Shown here piece after piece: positions 1 through 10,406 of a stretch of 64,000 bases of DNA. This DNA comes from DASZIT01 sp035948855. Its GTDB lineage: Bacteria > Actinomycetota > Acidimicrobiia > Acidimicrobiales > RAAP-2. The number at the start of each line of letters is the position of its first letter. The first letter of the stretch is position 1. Location of the stretch: positions 34,488 to 98,487 of the forward strand of contig DASZIT010000014.1 of NCBI GenBank assembly GCA_035948855.1, in the 5' to 3' direction. The notes below the pieces were generated by a model. It was not told where the DNA came from. It was given only the letters and a program-made list of their open reading frames with translations, and ran no database searches. A program made the translations under genes and the position numbers.

Positions 1-908
1 TCCACCCGTTTCCAGTACTCCTTCTTGGCCAACTGGTCGATGTGGGCTTTCAGCTGGCGCCCGTGGCTGGCCAGGTGGGCGCGGCGAACGGTTTCGTCAT
101 CGGCCTCATTGGCATCCAGGAATGCCTGCATCGGGACCTTGGCATCGACCGCCACGTTCATCCCGCCGGGGATATGGACCACCATGTCCGGGCGCAGCCT
201 CCCCCCATCGGCGTCCGAGGTGACCTGTTCGTCGAAATCACAGTGCGCCAACATCCCGGCCATCTCGACCACCCGGCGCAGCTGCAACTCACCCCACTGG
301 CCGCGGGACTGCGGGGCCCGCAGGGCCTTGACCAGATTGCCGGTCTCCTTCTGCAGGTGCTCGTGCGACGTCGACAGGTGCTTCATCTGTTCGGTGAGGG
401 TGGTGTACGCCCCCTTGCGCTCGACCTCCAGGCGCTGCATGCCCGCGTCGTACTTGCCCAGCTGCTCCCCGATCGGCTTCAGGAGCTGCTCGATGGCCAC
501 CTGCCGTTTGGCCAGCTCGCCCTCGGCGGCTTCCCGGGTCTCCTTCAGCTTGGTGTCGGCCAACTGGAGGAATTGCTCGTTGTTCTTCTGCAGGGCGGCG
601 GTCGACAGTCGGGCGAATTCCCCGGTCAGCTGCTGCCGGGTCTCGTCGAAGCTCGCCGCCCTCTCCTCGGCCGCCCGGCGTTGGTGGTCGAGTTCGGTGG
701 TGAGCCGGACCGTGTCCGAACGGCTGGTGGCCAGGTGTTGCTGGAGACCAGCGACTTCGCTGGTGAGGCGCTGATTGGCCCCGATGGCGTCCTCGAGCCG
801 GGCTTCGGCGGTGCGGGCCGAAGCCACCCGGCCGGACCGCACCAGCAGACCGACCGCCACCCCGAGGGCGGCTCCGGCCAGGAGTCCGATGATCAGTCCG
901 ACGGTCAT
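1..908 (-). CDS. rmuC: DNA recombination protein RmuC (partial, C-terminus beyond left edge)
   Basis: RmuC-family proteins limit DNA inversions and act in recombination; the family carries a PD-(D/E)xK-like nuclease core. Read on the minus strand from ATG at 908, about 302 codons are open to the window edge. Residues 3-23 form one hydrophobic helix (a membrane anchor or uncleaved signal). Residues about 30-170 are rich in E, Q, K and R with heptad-like spacing, as expected of the RmuC coiled coil. Then comes the core with SRGQWGELQLRRVVE, GGRLRPDMVVHIPGG and VAVDAKVP, where the Asp of RPD and the DAK look like the nuclease signature. The gene runs divergently from the NADH dehydrogenase at 1044. 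The C-terminal third is outside the window. Confidence 0.9.
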   Translation of the reverse strand, partial: MTVGLIIGLLAGAALGVAVGLLVRSGRVASARTAEARLEDAIGANQRLTSEVAGLQQHLATSRSDTVRLTTELDHQRRAAEERAASFDETRQQLTGEFARLSTAALQKNNEQFLQLADTKLKETREAAEGELAKRQVAIEQLLKPIGEQLGKYDAGMQRLEVERKGAYTTLTEQMKHLSTSHEHLQKETGNLVKALRAPQSRGQWGELQLRRVVEMAGMLAHCDFDEQVTSDADGGRLRPDMVVHIPGGMNVAVDAKVPMQAFLDANEADDETVRRAHLASHGRQLKAHIDQLAKKEYWKRV

Positions 909-1043
909 GATCGGGGCTCCGGCGGGGCCGAAAGCGTCCGAATCCGTGAGCTTCTGTCCATGATTTCAAGGGTAACGGGGGGGTGTGACACCGCCGTGGA
1001 TGGCCCCCCATCACCTCGGATCCCATCGTGGCAACATGGATCC

Positions 1044-2378
1044 ATGCACCGGGTGGTCATTGTCGGCGCCGGATTCGGCGGACTCTCGGCCGCCCGGGCC
1101 CTGGCCAAGAAGCCCGTCGAGGTCACCGTGGTCGACCAGCGGAACTTCCACACCTTCCAGCCACTGCTCTACGAGGTGTCGACCGCCGGGCTCGACCCCG
1201 CCGACGTGGCCTACCCGGTCCGGGCCATTTTCGGGCGCACCCCCAATGTGACGTTCCGGTACGCCACCGTCGAAGGGGTCGACTGGGATGCCCGGATGGT
1301 GCGCCTCGAAGGTGACGACCCGTTGCCGTTCGACTCGATCATCCTGGCCACCGGGGCCATCGCCAAGTTCTTCGGGATCCCCGGCGCTCAGGAGTTCACC
1401 TTCCCGCTGTACACGCTGGCCGATGCCCGCATCCTGCGGGACCATCTGCTCCGGCGCCTCGAGGAGGTAGACGCCCACCCGGAGTTGATCGATGACGGCA
1501 CCCTCAGCTTCGTGGTGGTGGGCGGTGGACCGACCGGGGTGGAGGTGGCGGGGGCGCTGGCCGAGCTGCTCGACGTCTCGGTTCGCCATGACGGTTTCAA
1601 ATTCGACCGGGCCCAGGCCAAGATCATCGTCGTCGACGGGCTCAACCGGCTCCTCACCCCGTTCAAGCCGTCGGCATCCAGCTATGCCGCCGACACCCTC
1701 CGGCGTCGCACCGTGGAGTTGCGGCTCGGCCGGATGGTCAAACAGATCACCCCCACCTACGTCGAGCTCGACGACGGCTCCCGCATCCCCACCCGCACGG
1801 TGGTGTGGGCCGGCGGCGTCACCGTCGACGGCACGGTGGCTTCCGGCTTGGGTGCCCTCGCCGACCGCAGTGGCCGTCTGGTGGTGCGTGCCGACCTGGC
1901 GCTTCCTGACCATCACCAGGCGTACGCCATCGGCGATGCCGCCGCCGTCCCCTGGGGCGAGGACCGGCCGGGAACCACCTGTCCCCAGCTCGCCCAGGTT
2001 GCCATCCAGTCCGGCAAACACGCCGCCGAGCAGATCGTCAACCGGGTGAAGGGGAAGCCCACCCTTCCCTTCCGCTACAACGACAAGGGCACCATGGCCA
2101 CCATCGGCCGTCGCGCCGCCATCGCCCAGTTCCCCAGCGGGATGGTCATCCGGGGCACCTTGGGTTGGTTGTCCTGGCTCGGCCTCCACCTCGTCTACCT
2201 GATCGGATTTCGCAACCGGATCACCGTGTTGGTGAACTGGTCGTTCCGGTACCTGTCCTGGACCTCCGGGCCCCGCATCATCGTCACCGACGAGATGGTC
2301 AGGGCCGAGCCCGTCGAAGACGACCACCGCCTCGACCAGCCGGCGCATCAACCGGAGACGGTGGACAGCCCGGCCTGA
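1044..2378 (+). CDS. ndh: Type II NADH dehydrogenase (NDH-2), FAD-dependent
   Basis: This is a single-subunit, non-proton-pumping NADH:quinone oxidoreductase of the inner membrane face, 444 residues. An FAD-binding Rossmann motif GAGFGG lies at residues 8-13, followed by the family pattern NFHTFQPLLYEVSTAGLDP. A second nucleotide site, VVVGGGPTGVEVAGAL, lies near residue 157, and YAIGDAAAVP is the distal FAD contact. The last third has a hydrophobic stretch (GWLSWLGLHLVYLIGF) that fits the membrane-associating C-terminal helices. The ATG at 1044 was chosen because the FAD motif then begins at residue 8. The same frame stays open far upstream, but that stretch is antisense to rmuC. It stands alone, 55 bases before phoU. 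Confidence 0.92.
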   Translation: MHRVVIVGAGFGGLSAARALAKKPVEVTVVDQRNFHTFQPLLYEVSTAGLDPADVAYPVRAIFGRTPNVTFRYATVEGVDWDARMVRLEGDDPLPFDSIILATGAIAKFFGIPGAQEFTFPLYTLADARILRDHLLRRLEEVDAHPELIDDGTLSFVVVGGGPTGVEVAGALAELLDVSVRHDGFKFDRAQAKIIVVDGLNRLLTPFKPSASSYAADTLRRRTVELRLGRMVKQITPTYVELDDGSRIPTRTVVWAGGVTVDGTVASGLGALADRSGRLVVRADLALPDHHQAYAIGDAAAVPWGEDRPGTTCPQLAQVAIQSGKHAAEQIVNRVKGKPTLPFRYNDKGTMATIGRRAAIAQFPSGMVIRGTLGWLSWLGLHLVYLIGFRNRITVLVNWSFRYLSWTSGPRIIVTDEMVRAEPVEDDHRLDQPAHQPETVDSPA

Positions 2379-2433
2379 TCGATTTGGGCCAAACCCCGTA
2401 GAATGATCCATCCCGCCGGAGTACCGTGGACGC

Positions 2434-3069
2434 ATGGACGACGCACTGGCTCAGATCGACCGCCAGGTTCTCCAGCTGTTTGCCATGGTCGGAGAAAACG
2501 TGGCCGGTGCCACCCACGCGCTGTTGTCAGGCGACCGGGAGGCGGCCAAGGCGCTGGCCGACCGGGACGAAGTGGTCGACAGCCTGTATCGGGAGATCGA
2601 GCACCAGACCATGGACCAGCTGACCGCCGGTCGCATCGAATCACCCGACGACCTCTACTTTCTGGTCACCGTCCTCCGGATGCTCCCCGACCTCGAACGC
2701 AACGGTGACCTCGCCGAACACGTAGCCCGGCGGGCCGCCCGCGGTCTCGGCACCGAGTTGTCGGCGCGCAGCCGGGGCCTGGTCGAGCGGATGGGCGAGG
2801 TGGCCATCCACATGTGGCGGGCCACGGCCAACGCCTATGCCGATCGGCTCACCACCGCCGCGTCGGTGGTGGACACCCTCGACGACGAGATGGACGATCT
2901 CCACGTCAGCCTCACCGTCGAAGTGGTGGCCGGGACCATGCCCCTCCCGGTGGCGGTGGAGCTCGCCATGGTCGCCCGGTTCTACGAGCGGTTCGGCGAC
3001 CACGCGGTGAACCTGGCCAGACGGGTGGCGGGACTCGCTGCCGCCGCTCCGTTCTCCAACGTCAGCTGA
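2434..3069 (+). CDS. phoU: PhoU-type phosphate signalling/transport regulator
   Basis: PhoU proteins link the Pst phosphate importer to the PhoR/PhoB-type two-component system and damp phosphate uptake. The 211-residue length and all-helical composition fit two PhoU three-helix repeats. Metal-binding-type acidic stretches appear in each repeat: LTAGRIESPDDLYFLV with DLERNGDLAEHVARRA in the first, and ARFYERFGDHAVNLARRV in the second. The E-R-x-G-D pattern is typical of the family. No pst, phoR or phoB gene is visible within the window, so its partners must be elsewhere. It ends 55 bases before the furA start, and could be cotranscribed with it or separated by the palindromic region there. Confidence 0.9.
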   Translation: MDDALAQIDRQVLQLFAMVGENVAGATHALLSGDREAAKALADRDEVVDSLYREIEHQTMDQLTAGRIESPDDLYFLVTVLRMLPDLERNGDLAEHVARRAARGLGTELSARSRGLVERMGEVAIHMWRATANAYADRLTTAASVVDTLDDEMDDLHVSLTVEVVAGTMPLPVAVELAMVARFYERFGDHAVNLARRVAGLAAAAPFSNVS

Positions 3070-3096
3070 GGGCCGCGGCCTCTATCATTGCCTCGT

Positions 3097-3122
3097 AACC
3101 ACGGTGGTTGCTCAAGGAGCAA
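3097..3122. promoter_or_regulatory. Overlapping palindromes before furA (candidate autoregulatory operator)
   Basis: Two inverted repeats abut in front of the furA start. AACCAC-G-GTGGTT occupies 3097-3109 and TTGCTC-AAG-GAGCAA occupies 3108-3122. The second covers the Shine-Dalgarno (AAGGAG, 3114-3119) of the GTG start at 3125. The repeats are read directly. That FurA or another regulator binds here is inference, based on the known autoregulation of actinobacterial furA-katG operons. The second repeat could instead be an RNA hairpin that hides the ribosome site. Confidence 0.45.
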
Positions 3123-3124
3123 CG

Positions 3125-3580
3125 GTGAAGACACCCATGGAGTTGACTCAGTTGTTCCGGGACAGGGGTCTCAAGGTGACACCCCAACGCCAGTGCATCT
3201 TCCGGATCCTGCACGACGACGGGTCTCATCCGACCGCGCATTCGGTCTTCCAGTCCGCCTGTGAGGAGATCCCGACGATCTCGTTGCGCACCGTCTATCA
3301 AACCCTCAACGACCTGGTGGCGCTGGGGGAGATCCAGCAGGTCGACGTAGGGACAGGCGCGGCTCGCTTCGACCCCGCGAGAGGCACCCACCATCACCTG
3401 GTGTGCATCAACTGCGGGGCGATGCGCGACGTCCATTCCGACCTACATGGCCTGCACCTCCCGGTGCGCCAGCATCAGGGCTTCACCATTTCCGGCGCCG
3501 AAGTCATCTTCCGGGGCCTGTGCGCCAAGTGTTTGCAAGTAACCAGCCATCAGACAAAAACCGCGAGAGAGAAAGAGTAG
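3125..3580 (+). CDS. furA: Fur-family redox/metal regulator, FurA type
   Basis: Fur-family repressors bind DNA as metal-loaded dimers; the FurA subgroup next to katG responds to peroxide. The protein has 151 residues from GTG at 3125, which sits 5 bases after AAGGAG. A start at 3104 in the same frame lacks a ribosome site. The N-terminal winged helix is seen in RDRGLKVTPQRQCIFRIL and PTISLRTVYQTLNDLVALGE. The metal region follows: HHHLVCINCG supplies a His cluster and the first CxxC, and LCAKC supplies the second, matching a structural zinc site. Its stop lies 11 bases before katG, so the two form the classic furA-katG operon in which the repressor controls the catalase. Confidence 0.92.
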   Translation: MKTPMELTQLFRDRGLKVTPQRQCIFRILHDDGSHPTAHSVFQSACEEIPTISLRTVYQTLNDLVALGEIQQVDVGTGAARFDPARGTHHHLVCINCGAMRDVHSDLHGLHLPVRQHQGFTISGAEVIFRGLCAKCLQVTSHQTKTAREKE

Positions 3581-3591
3581 GAGGACCGACC

Positions 3592-5787
<2,196 letters not shown>

Positions 5788-5866
5788 CCGCCCTCCTAGG
5801 GGTTTGCGTCGCGGTTCACGACATCCGGTCGCCGACCGGCACCGGGATCGGGAGCTACAACTCCGG

Positions 5867-6901
5867 TCAGCCGACCATACCGAGATCGACCAGCGACTCG
5901 GCGATCTGCACGGCGTTGAGGGCGGCGCCCTTGCGGAGGTTGTCCCCGCTCAGGAACAAGGCCAGGGTGGTCTCGCCCCCGTCGGCCTGACGGATCCTTC
6001 CCACCAGCGTCGGATCGATGCCGGCCGCCCGCAACGGGGTGGGCATGTCCGACAACTCCACCCCGGGGGCAGCGGCCAAGAGCTCGGTGGCCTGCTCGGG
6101 GGTGAGCGGCCGTTCGAACTCGGCCACGATGGCCATGGAGTGACCGGTGAACACCGGGACCCGCACGCAGGTGCAGGTCAACCTCAGTCCGGGGATCTCG
6201 AGGATTTTCCGGCTCTCGTCCCGGAATTTCTGCTCCTCATTGGTTTCCCCGGTGCCGTCATCCACCACCGACCCGGCGATCGAGAGGACATTGTGGGCGA
6301 TCGTCCCCGGGAACTTCGACGCCGGAGGGAATTCGATGGCCGACCCGTCGAAGGTCAGGCCGGCGGCGGCTCCGGCGGACTTCTCCAGTTGCTCCTCGAG
6401 CTCGGCCACCCCGGCGAGGCCGGCCCCCGACACCGCCTGGTAGGTGGAGACCACCATCCGAGTGAGGGTCGACTCGTCGTGAAGCGGCTTCAACACCGGC
6501 ATGGCCACCATGGTGGTGCAGTTCGGATTGGCCACGATCCCCTTGGCGATGGCTCCCAGCGCGTGGGCGTTGACCTCGGGGACCACCAGCGGGACATCGG
6601 GGTCCATCCGCCAGGCTGACGAATTGTCGATGACCACGGCTCCGGCGGAGGCGAACCGTGGGGCCAGTTCCCGCGAGGCGGTCGCCCCGCTGGAGAACAG
6701 GGCGATGTCGATGCCGGAGAGGTCGGCGACGGCCGCGGCATCCTCCACCACCACCTGGTCTCCCCGGAACGGCAGGCGACGCCCGGCCGAGCGGGACGAG
6801 GCGAAGAGTCGCAGGTCGTCGACGGGAAAGCTCCGCGCCTCCAGGATCGACCGCATCACCGTGCCGACCTGGCCGGTAGCCCCCACAACCGCGACTCGCA
6901 T
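5867..6901 (-). CDS. asd: Aspartate-semialdehyde dehydrogenase
   Basis: It reduces aspartyl phosphate with NADPH to aspartate semialdehyde, the branch point to lysine/diaminopimelate, threonine and methionine. It is 344 residues, the usual size. The NADP-binding GATGQVG is at residues 7-13. The active-site Cys is C128 in GIVANPNCTT, and the substrate-binding stretch VVSTYQAVSGAG follows. It is 9 bases downstream of lysC on the same strand, so the first two steps of the aspartate family pathway are one operon. It ends convergently with katG. Confidence 0.96.
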   Translation of the reverse strand: MRVAVVGATGQVGTVMRSILEARSFPVDDLRLFASSRSAGRRLPFRGDQVVVEDAAAVADLSGIDIALFSSGATASRELAPRFASAGAVVIDNSSAWRMDPDVPLVVPEVNAHALGAIAKGIVANPNCTTMVAMPVLKPLHDESTLTRMVVSTYQAVSGAGLAGVAELEEQLEKSAGAAAGLTFDGSAIEFPPASKFPGTIAHNVLSIAGSVVDDGTGETNEEQKFRDESRKILEIPGLRLTCTCVRVPVFTGHSMAIVAEFERPLTPEQATELLAAAPGVELSDMPTPLRAAGIDPTLVGRIRQADGGETTLALFLSGDNLRKGAALNAVQIAESLVDLGMVG

Positions 6902-6910
6902 CGGCCCAGT

Positions 6911-8131
6911 CTACGACGGAGCGGCCAGCTCGAAGGCGGCGTGGAGGACCCGTACCGCCGTCTCCGCGGTATCGGCGCGCACCATGCAGGAGATCCGGAT
7001 GGTCGAGGTCGAGATCATCTCGATGTTGATGCCTTCGTTGGCCAGGGTCTCGAAGGTGAGGGCGGTCACCCCCGGATGGGTCTTCATCCCCGCGCCCACC
7101 AGCGACACCCGGGCCACGTTCGAATCGGTGGTGACTCCGGTGGCCCCCAGCTCGGGGATGAGCGACTCGGCCACTTCGGTGCTGATGGCCAGGTCGAACC
7201 CCGGCACCGTGAACGAGATGTCCGTCGTCCCGTCCAGCGCGGCGTTCTGCACGATCATGTCCACCGAGACGTTCCGGTCGGCCAGGGCCCGGAACAGCCG
7301 GGCGGCAATCCCGGGCCGGTCGGGCAGCCCGGCCACGGTCACCTTGGCTTCCGACGCATCGTGGGTGATGGCGGTGACGACTGCCTGTTCCATGCTCTCA
7401 TCCTCCTCCACAACCCAGGTCCCGGGCTCCCAGGTGAAACTGGACCGCACATGTAGCGGCACGCCGTGATTGCGGGCGAACTCCACCGAGCGCAGTGACA
7501 GCACCCGGCCGCCGTTGGCCGCGATCTCCAGCATTTCCTCGTAGCTGACCCGGGCCAGCTTGCGGGCTTCCGGCACCAGCCGGGGATCGGCGCTGTAGAT
7601 CCCGGACACATCCGTATAGATCTCGCAGGCGTCGGCGTGCAACGCCGCGGCCAGGGCCACCGCGGTGGTGTCGGAGCCTCCCCGACCCAGGGTGGTGATG
7701 TTCCGCTCGGTGGACATCCCCTGGAATCCGGCCACCACCGGGACGGCACCGGCGGCCAGAGAGGCCAGCAACCGCTCGGCCCGGATCTCGATGATCTTGG
7801 CCCGGGTGTGCACGCTGTCAGTGATGATCCCGGCCTGGCTGCCGGTGAAGGACTCCGCGGTCACGTCGAGGTCGGCCAGCGCCATCACCAGCAAGGCCAT
7901 GCTGATGCGCTCACCCGCGCTGAGCAGCATGTCCACCTCCCGGTTGGGCTGGGTGAGGCTGACTTCGGCGGCCAGCCGGACCAGGTCGTCAGTTGTCTTC
8001 CCCATGGCGCTCACCACCACCACCACGTCGTCGTGGTCGCGGCGCGACCGGGCCACGTGATCGGCCACCGCTCGAATCCGGTCGGAGTCGGCCACCGAGG
8101 TGCCTCCGAATTTCTGCACCACAAGGGACAT
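6911..8131 (-). CDS. lysC: Aspartokinase
   Basis: It phosphorylates aspartate with ATP in the first step of lysine, diaminopimelate, threonine and methionine synthesis. It has 406 residues. The kinase domain opens with VQKFGGTSVAD (K7 is the phosphate-binding Lys) and continues with FQGMSTERNITTLGRGGSDTT. Two ACT regulatory domains follow, visible as VTVAGLPDRPGIAARLF and GVTALTFETLANEGINIEM, so feedback control by lysine and/or threonine is expected. The gene encodes the full alpha form. An internal start for a separate beta subunit, known in some Gram-positives, cannot be judged by eye. It precedes asd in an operon. Confidence 0.96.
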   Translation of the reverse strand: MSLVVQKFGGTSVADSDRIRAVADHVARSRRDHDDVVVVVSAMGKTTDDLVRLAAEVSLTQPNREVDMLLSAGERISMALLVMALADLDVTAESFTGSQAGIITDSVHTRAKIIEIRAERLLASLAAGAVPVVAGFQGMSTERNITTLGRGGSDTTAVALAAALHADACEIYTDVSGIYSADPRLVPEARKLARVSYEEMLEIAANGGRVLSLRSVEFARNHGVPLHVRSSFTWEPGTWVVEEDESMEQAVVTAITHDASEAKVTVAGLPDRPGIAARLFRALADRNVSVDMIVQNAALDGTTDISFTVPGFDLAISTEVAESLIPELGATGVTTDSNVARVSLVGAGMKTHPGVTALTFETLANEGINIEMISTSTIRISCMVRADTAETAVRVLHAAFELAAPS

Positions 8132-8175
8132 GGCCGCTCAGGCTACCGCCCGAGGAGCGGCTACCCTCATGGACC

Positions 8176-9009
8176 GTGTCTACCGAGAAGCGTCAACGCC
8201 AGAAAGCCGGCCGCAACGCCCGGCTCGAAGCCCAGAAGAAGACGGCCAAGCGCAAACAGAACCTCCGGCGGGTCATTTCCCTGGTGATCGTAGCCGGCGC
8301 CATCTTCGGTATCGCCTACTGGATCAACAGCTCGGGCGGCCCGGCCAAGAAGGCGGCGGCCAAATCGAGCACCACGACCACCACCAAGCCGGCGCCCAAA
8401 GGTGGCTCGGGGGACACCACCCCCAGCGCCATCACCACCTCGGCCAACTGCCCGGCGACCTTCACCGACCCCCTGAACAAGCCGTCCTATCCGTCGGCGC
8501 CGCCCATGACCATCTCGACCTCGAAGACCTACATCGCCACCGTCACCACCGACGTGGGCTCGTTCAGCATCCAGCTCGATCCGAAGACCGCCCCCAAGGC
8601 GGTCAACAGCTTCGTGTACCTGGCCGACCAGCACTTCTTCGACTGCATCGTCTTCCACCGGGTGATTCCCGGTTTCATGGACCAGACCGGTGATCCCACC
8701 GGAACCGGATCCGGAGGGCCCGGCTACACCTTCACCGACGAACTCCCGAAGACCGCCACCCCCCAGTACCCGAACTATTCGGTGGCCATGGCCAACTCCG
8801 GGGCCAACACCAACGGCAGCCAGTTCTTCATCGTGGACGGCACCCAGGGCCAGAGCCTGGCTCCGAGCTACACCCTGTTCGGTAAGGTGATCGTCGGCAC
8901 GAGCGTCGTCGACAAGATCAATGCCGACGGTAACGCCACCGCGTCAGCCAACGGTGTCCCGCCGACCGTGCTCCACCGCATCGTGTCGGTATCCATCGCG
9001 GTGACGTAA
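8176..9009 (+). CDS. Membrane-anchored cyclophilin-type peptidyl-prolyl isomerase
   Basis: It catalyses cis-trans isomerisation at proline bonds, probably outside the membrane. It has 277 residues from GTG at 8176 (VSTEKRQRQK). Residues 1-31 are very basic, one transmembrane helix spans about 32-50 (VISLVIVAGAIFGIAYWI), and a Thr/Lys/Pro-rich linker reaches about residue 95. The cyclophilin domain then shows VFHRVIPGFMDQTGDPTG and SVAMANSGANTNGSQFFI, including the catalytic Arg of FHR. It is followed 66 bases later by a soluble paralog. The two share the FHRxIPGFM and ANxGxNTNGSQFFI signatures, which suggests a tandem duplication. Confidence 0.93.
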   Translation: MSTEKRQRQKAGRNARLEAQKKTAKRKQNLRRVISLVIVAGAIFGIAYWINSSGGPAKKAAAKSSTTTTTKPAPKGGSGDTTPSAITTSANCPATFTDPLNKPSYPSAPPMTISTSKTYIATVTTDVGSFSIQLDPKTAPKAVNSFVYLADQHFFDCIVFHRVIPGFMDQTGDPTGTGSGGPGYTFTDELPKTATPQYPNYSVAMANSGANTNGSQFFIVDGTQGQSLAPSYTLFGKVIVGTSVVDKINADGNATASANGVPPTVLHRIVSVSIAVT

Positions 9010-9075
9010 ACCGCACCGCCACTCGGAAGTTCTCGAGCACCACCGACCGCCCCGACCATCACCAAGGAGAGTTCC

Positions 9076-9630
9076 ATGCCCCCCGAGATCCCGGCTCCCG
9101 ACGGGTCCAGCCCGAAGACACAACGATTCGACGGCCAGCCCCCGATGATCATCGATCCGGCCAAGCGCTATACCGCCGAGATGGTGACCAGCAAGGGCAC
9201 CATGACCATCGCCCTCGACCCGGTGGCCGCCCCGAAGACCGTGAACAATTTCGTGTTCCTGGCCCGCTGGCACTACTTCGACGGGATCGTCTTCCACCGG
9301 ATCATCCCCGGCTTCATGCTCCAGGGCGGCGACCCCGAGGGCTCGGGACGGGGTGGCCCCGGTTACCAGTTCGACGACGAGCTCCCGGCCCGGGGCCGGT
9401 ACGAGATCGGCTCGTTGGCCATGGCCAATGCCGGCCCCAATACCAATGGCAGCCAGTTCTTCATCATCAGCGGCCGGGACGGGGTGGCCCTCCCTCCCAG
9501 CTACTCCCTGTTCGGGAAGGTGGTCGGCGGAACCGAGACCATCTCCGCCATCGAATCGACCGGGAGCCGGTCGGGGGCGCCCTCCGAGCAGGTGACCATC
9601 GAGTCGGTGACCATCACCGAATCCGACTGA
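9076..9630 (+). CDS. Cytoplasmic cyclophilin-type peptidyl-prolyl isomerase
   Basis: This is a soluble cyclophilin of 184 residues without signal or membrane helix, so a cytoplasmic folding catalyst is expected. An AAGGAGAG ribosome site lies a few bases before the ATG. Domain signatures are GTMTIALDPVAAPKTVNNF, IVFHRIIPGFMLQGGDPEG with the catalytic Arg, and LAMANAGPNTNGSQFFI. The short N-terminal arm (about 25 residues, Pro-rich) replaces the anchor of the upstream paralog. The neighbouring gene on the other strand is convergent. Confidence 0.94.
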   Translation: MPPEIPAPDGSSPKTQRFDGQPPMIIDPAKRYTAEMVTSKGTMTIALDPVAAPKTVNNFVFLARWHYFDGIVFHRIIPGFMLQGGDPEGSGRGGPGYQFDDELPARGRYEIGSLAMANAGPNTNGSQFFIISGRDGVALPPSYSLFGKVVGGTETISAIESTGSRSGAPSEQVTIESVTITESD

Positions 9631-9643
9631 GCCGCCGCCGGGG

Positions 9644-10345
9644 TCAGCTCGGCAGTGCTCCGAGGCCGGCTTCGGCCGGAGCACCGTTCACGAAGATGGC
9701 GACCGACCCCTCGCCGGCGGTACGCCAGGTGCCGTCGGGATCCCGGATGAGGGCGGTGCGCTCGGGCACCCCCGCCACCGGGGTGCCCCGGGGAGCCAGG
9801 AGCACCGAACGATGGAGCTTCTGGCCGTGGGCGTCTTCGTGGGTATCGCCGAAATGCGGTACCACCGCGATGCCGCTGACCAGGCCGAGCCCCAGGGTCA
9901 ACCCCCCGCCCCGGGCGTCGACCATCGGATCGGTGAGGGCCATGGCCGATCCGGAGGAACCGGCGACCACGGCACCGTCATTCCAGGCAGCGACGAGGGC
10001 CTCCCAGGCCTTGGACCCCTTCAGCACGCTCCGGAGGTGCATCGGCGACGACCCACTCAGGTAGATGAACCGGGCCTTTCGCAACACCGCGGCGGCTCCG
10101 GCATCCTCGGCGTCGGACCGGGACAGCACCATCAGCCCCTCCACCTTCCCGCCCAGCGGATCGAACCACTCGGCGGCCTGGATCACCGCCCGTTCGGGAT
10201 GCTCGTAGGCGCCGGCGGTGGGCAACACCAGCACGGCATCGGATCCCGAGGCGGCCAACAGCTCGGCATCGAAGGTGCAGCCCGGTTGCCATTCCCCGCC
10301 CCCCACCAGGGCGACGACGCCGGACGACTGAGAAGATCCGTTCAT
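9644..10345 (-). CDS. Peptidase S51 / cyanophycinase-like serine hydrolase
   Basis: Family S51 contains aspartyl dipeptidases and cyanophycinases, Ser-dependent enzymes with a class I glutamine-amidotransferase-like fold. The 233-residue frame starts at ATG 10345 (MNGSSQSSGVV); an in-frame ATG 29 codons further up adds only low-complexity, Arg/Pro-rich sequence. The beta-strand/turn GVVALVGGGEW opens the fold. VVAGSSGSAMALTDP near residue 131 aligns with the family nucleophile pattern G-x-S-A-G-A, but the two residues after the Ser read G-S rather than A-G. That departure means the substrate is uncertain. Degradation of cyanophycin would need a cyanophycin synthetase, and none is present here. 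Confidence 0.7.
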   Translation of the reverse strand: MNGSSQSSGVVALVGGGEWQPGCTFDAELLAASGSDAVLVLPTAGAYEHPERAVIQAAEWFDPLGGKVEGLMVLSRSDAEDAGAAAVLRKARFIYLSGSSPMHLRSVLKGSKAWEALVAAWNDGAVVAGSSGSAMALTDPMVDARGGGLTLGLGLVSGIAVVPHFGDTHEDAHGQKLHRSVLLAPRGTPVAGVPERTALIRDPDGTWRTAGEGSVAIFVNGAPAEAGLGALPS

Positions 10346-10406
10346 GTTGGTCACACTAGGTGGCACCGCGGGACGCGGCCGACGGTCGGGACGGCCAAGC
10401 TCGCGG

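Noticed and set aside
42..1043. Long N-terminal extension in frame with the NADH dehydrogenase
   Set aside because: It lies antisense to rmuC, which has clear family motifs, and the FAD motif fixes the real start at 1044.
1011..2435. 474-codon minus-strand frame opposite the NADH dehydrogenase
   Set aside because: Gly/His/Arg/Pro-rich shadow typical of high-GC coding DNA, with no domain motifs.
5825..5839. CCGGTCG-C-CGACCGG palindrome between convergent katG and asd as terminator
   Set aside because: The loop would be a single base and no T-run follows, so termination is unsupported; it may be chance in GC-rich DNA.
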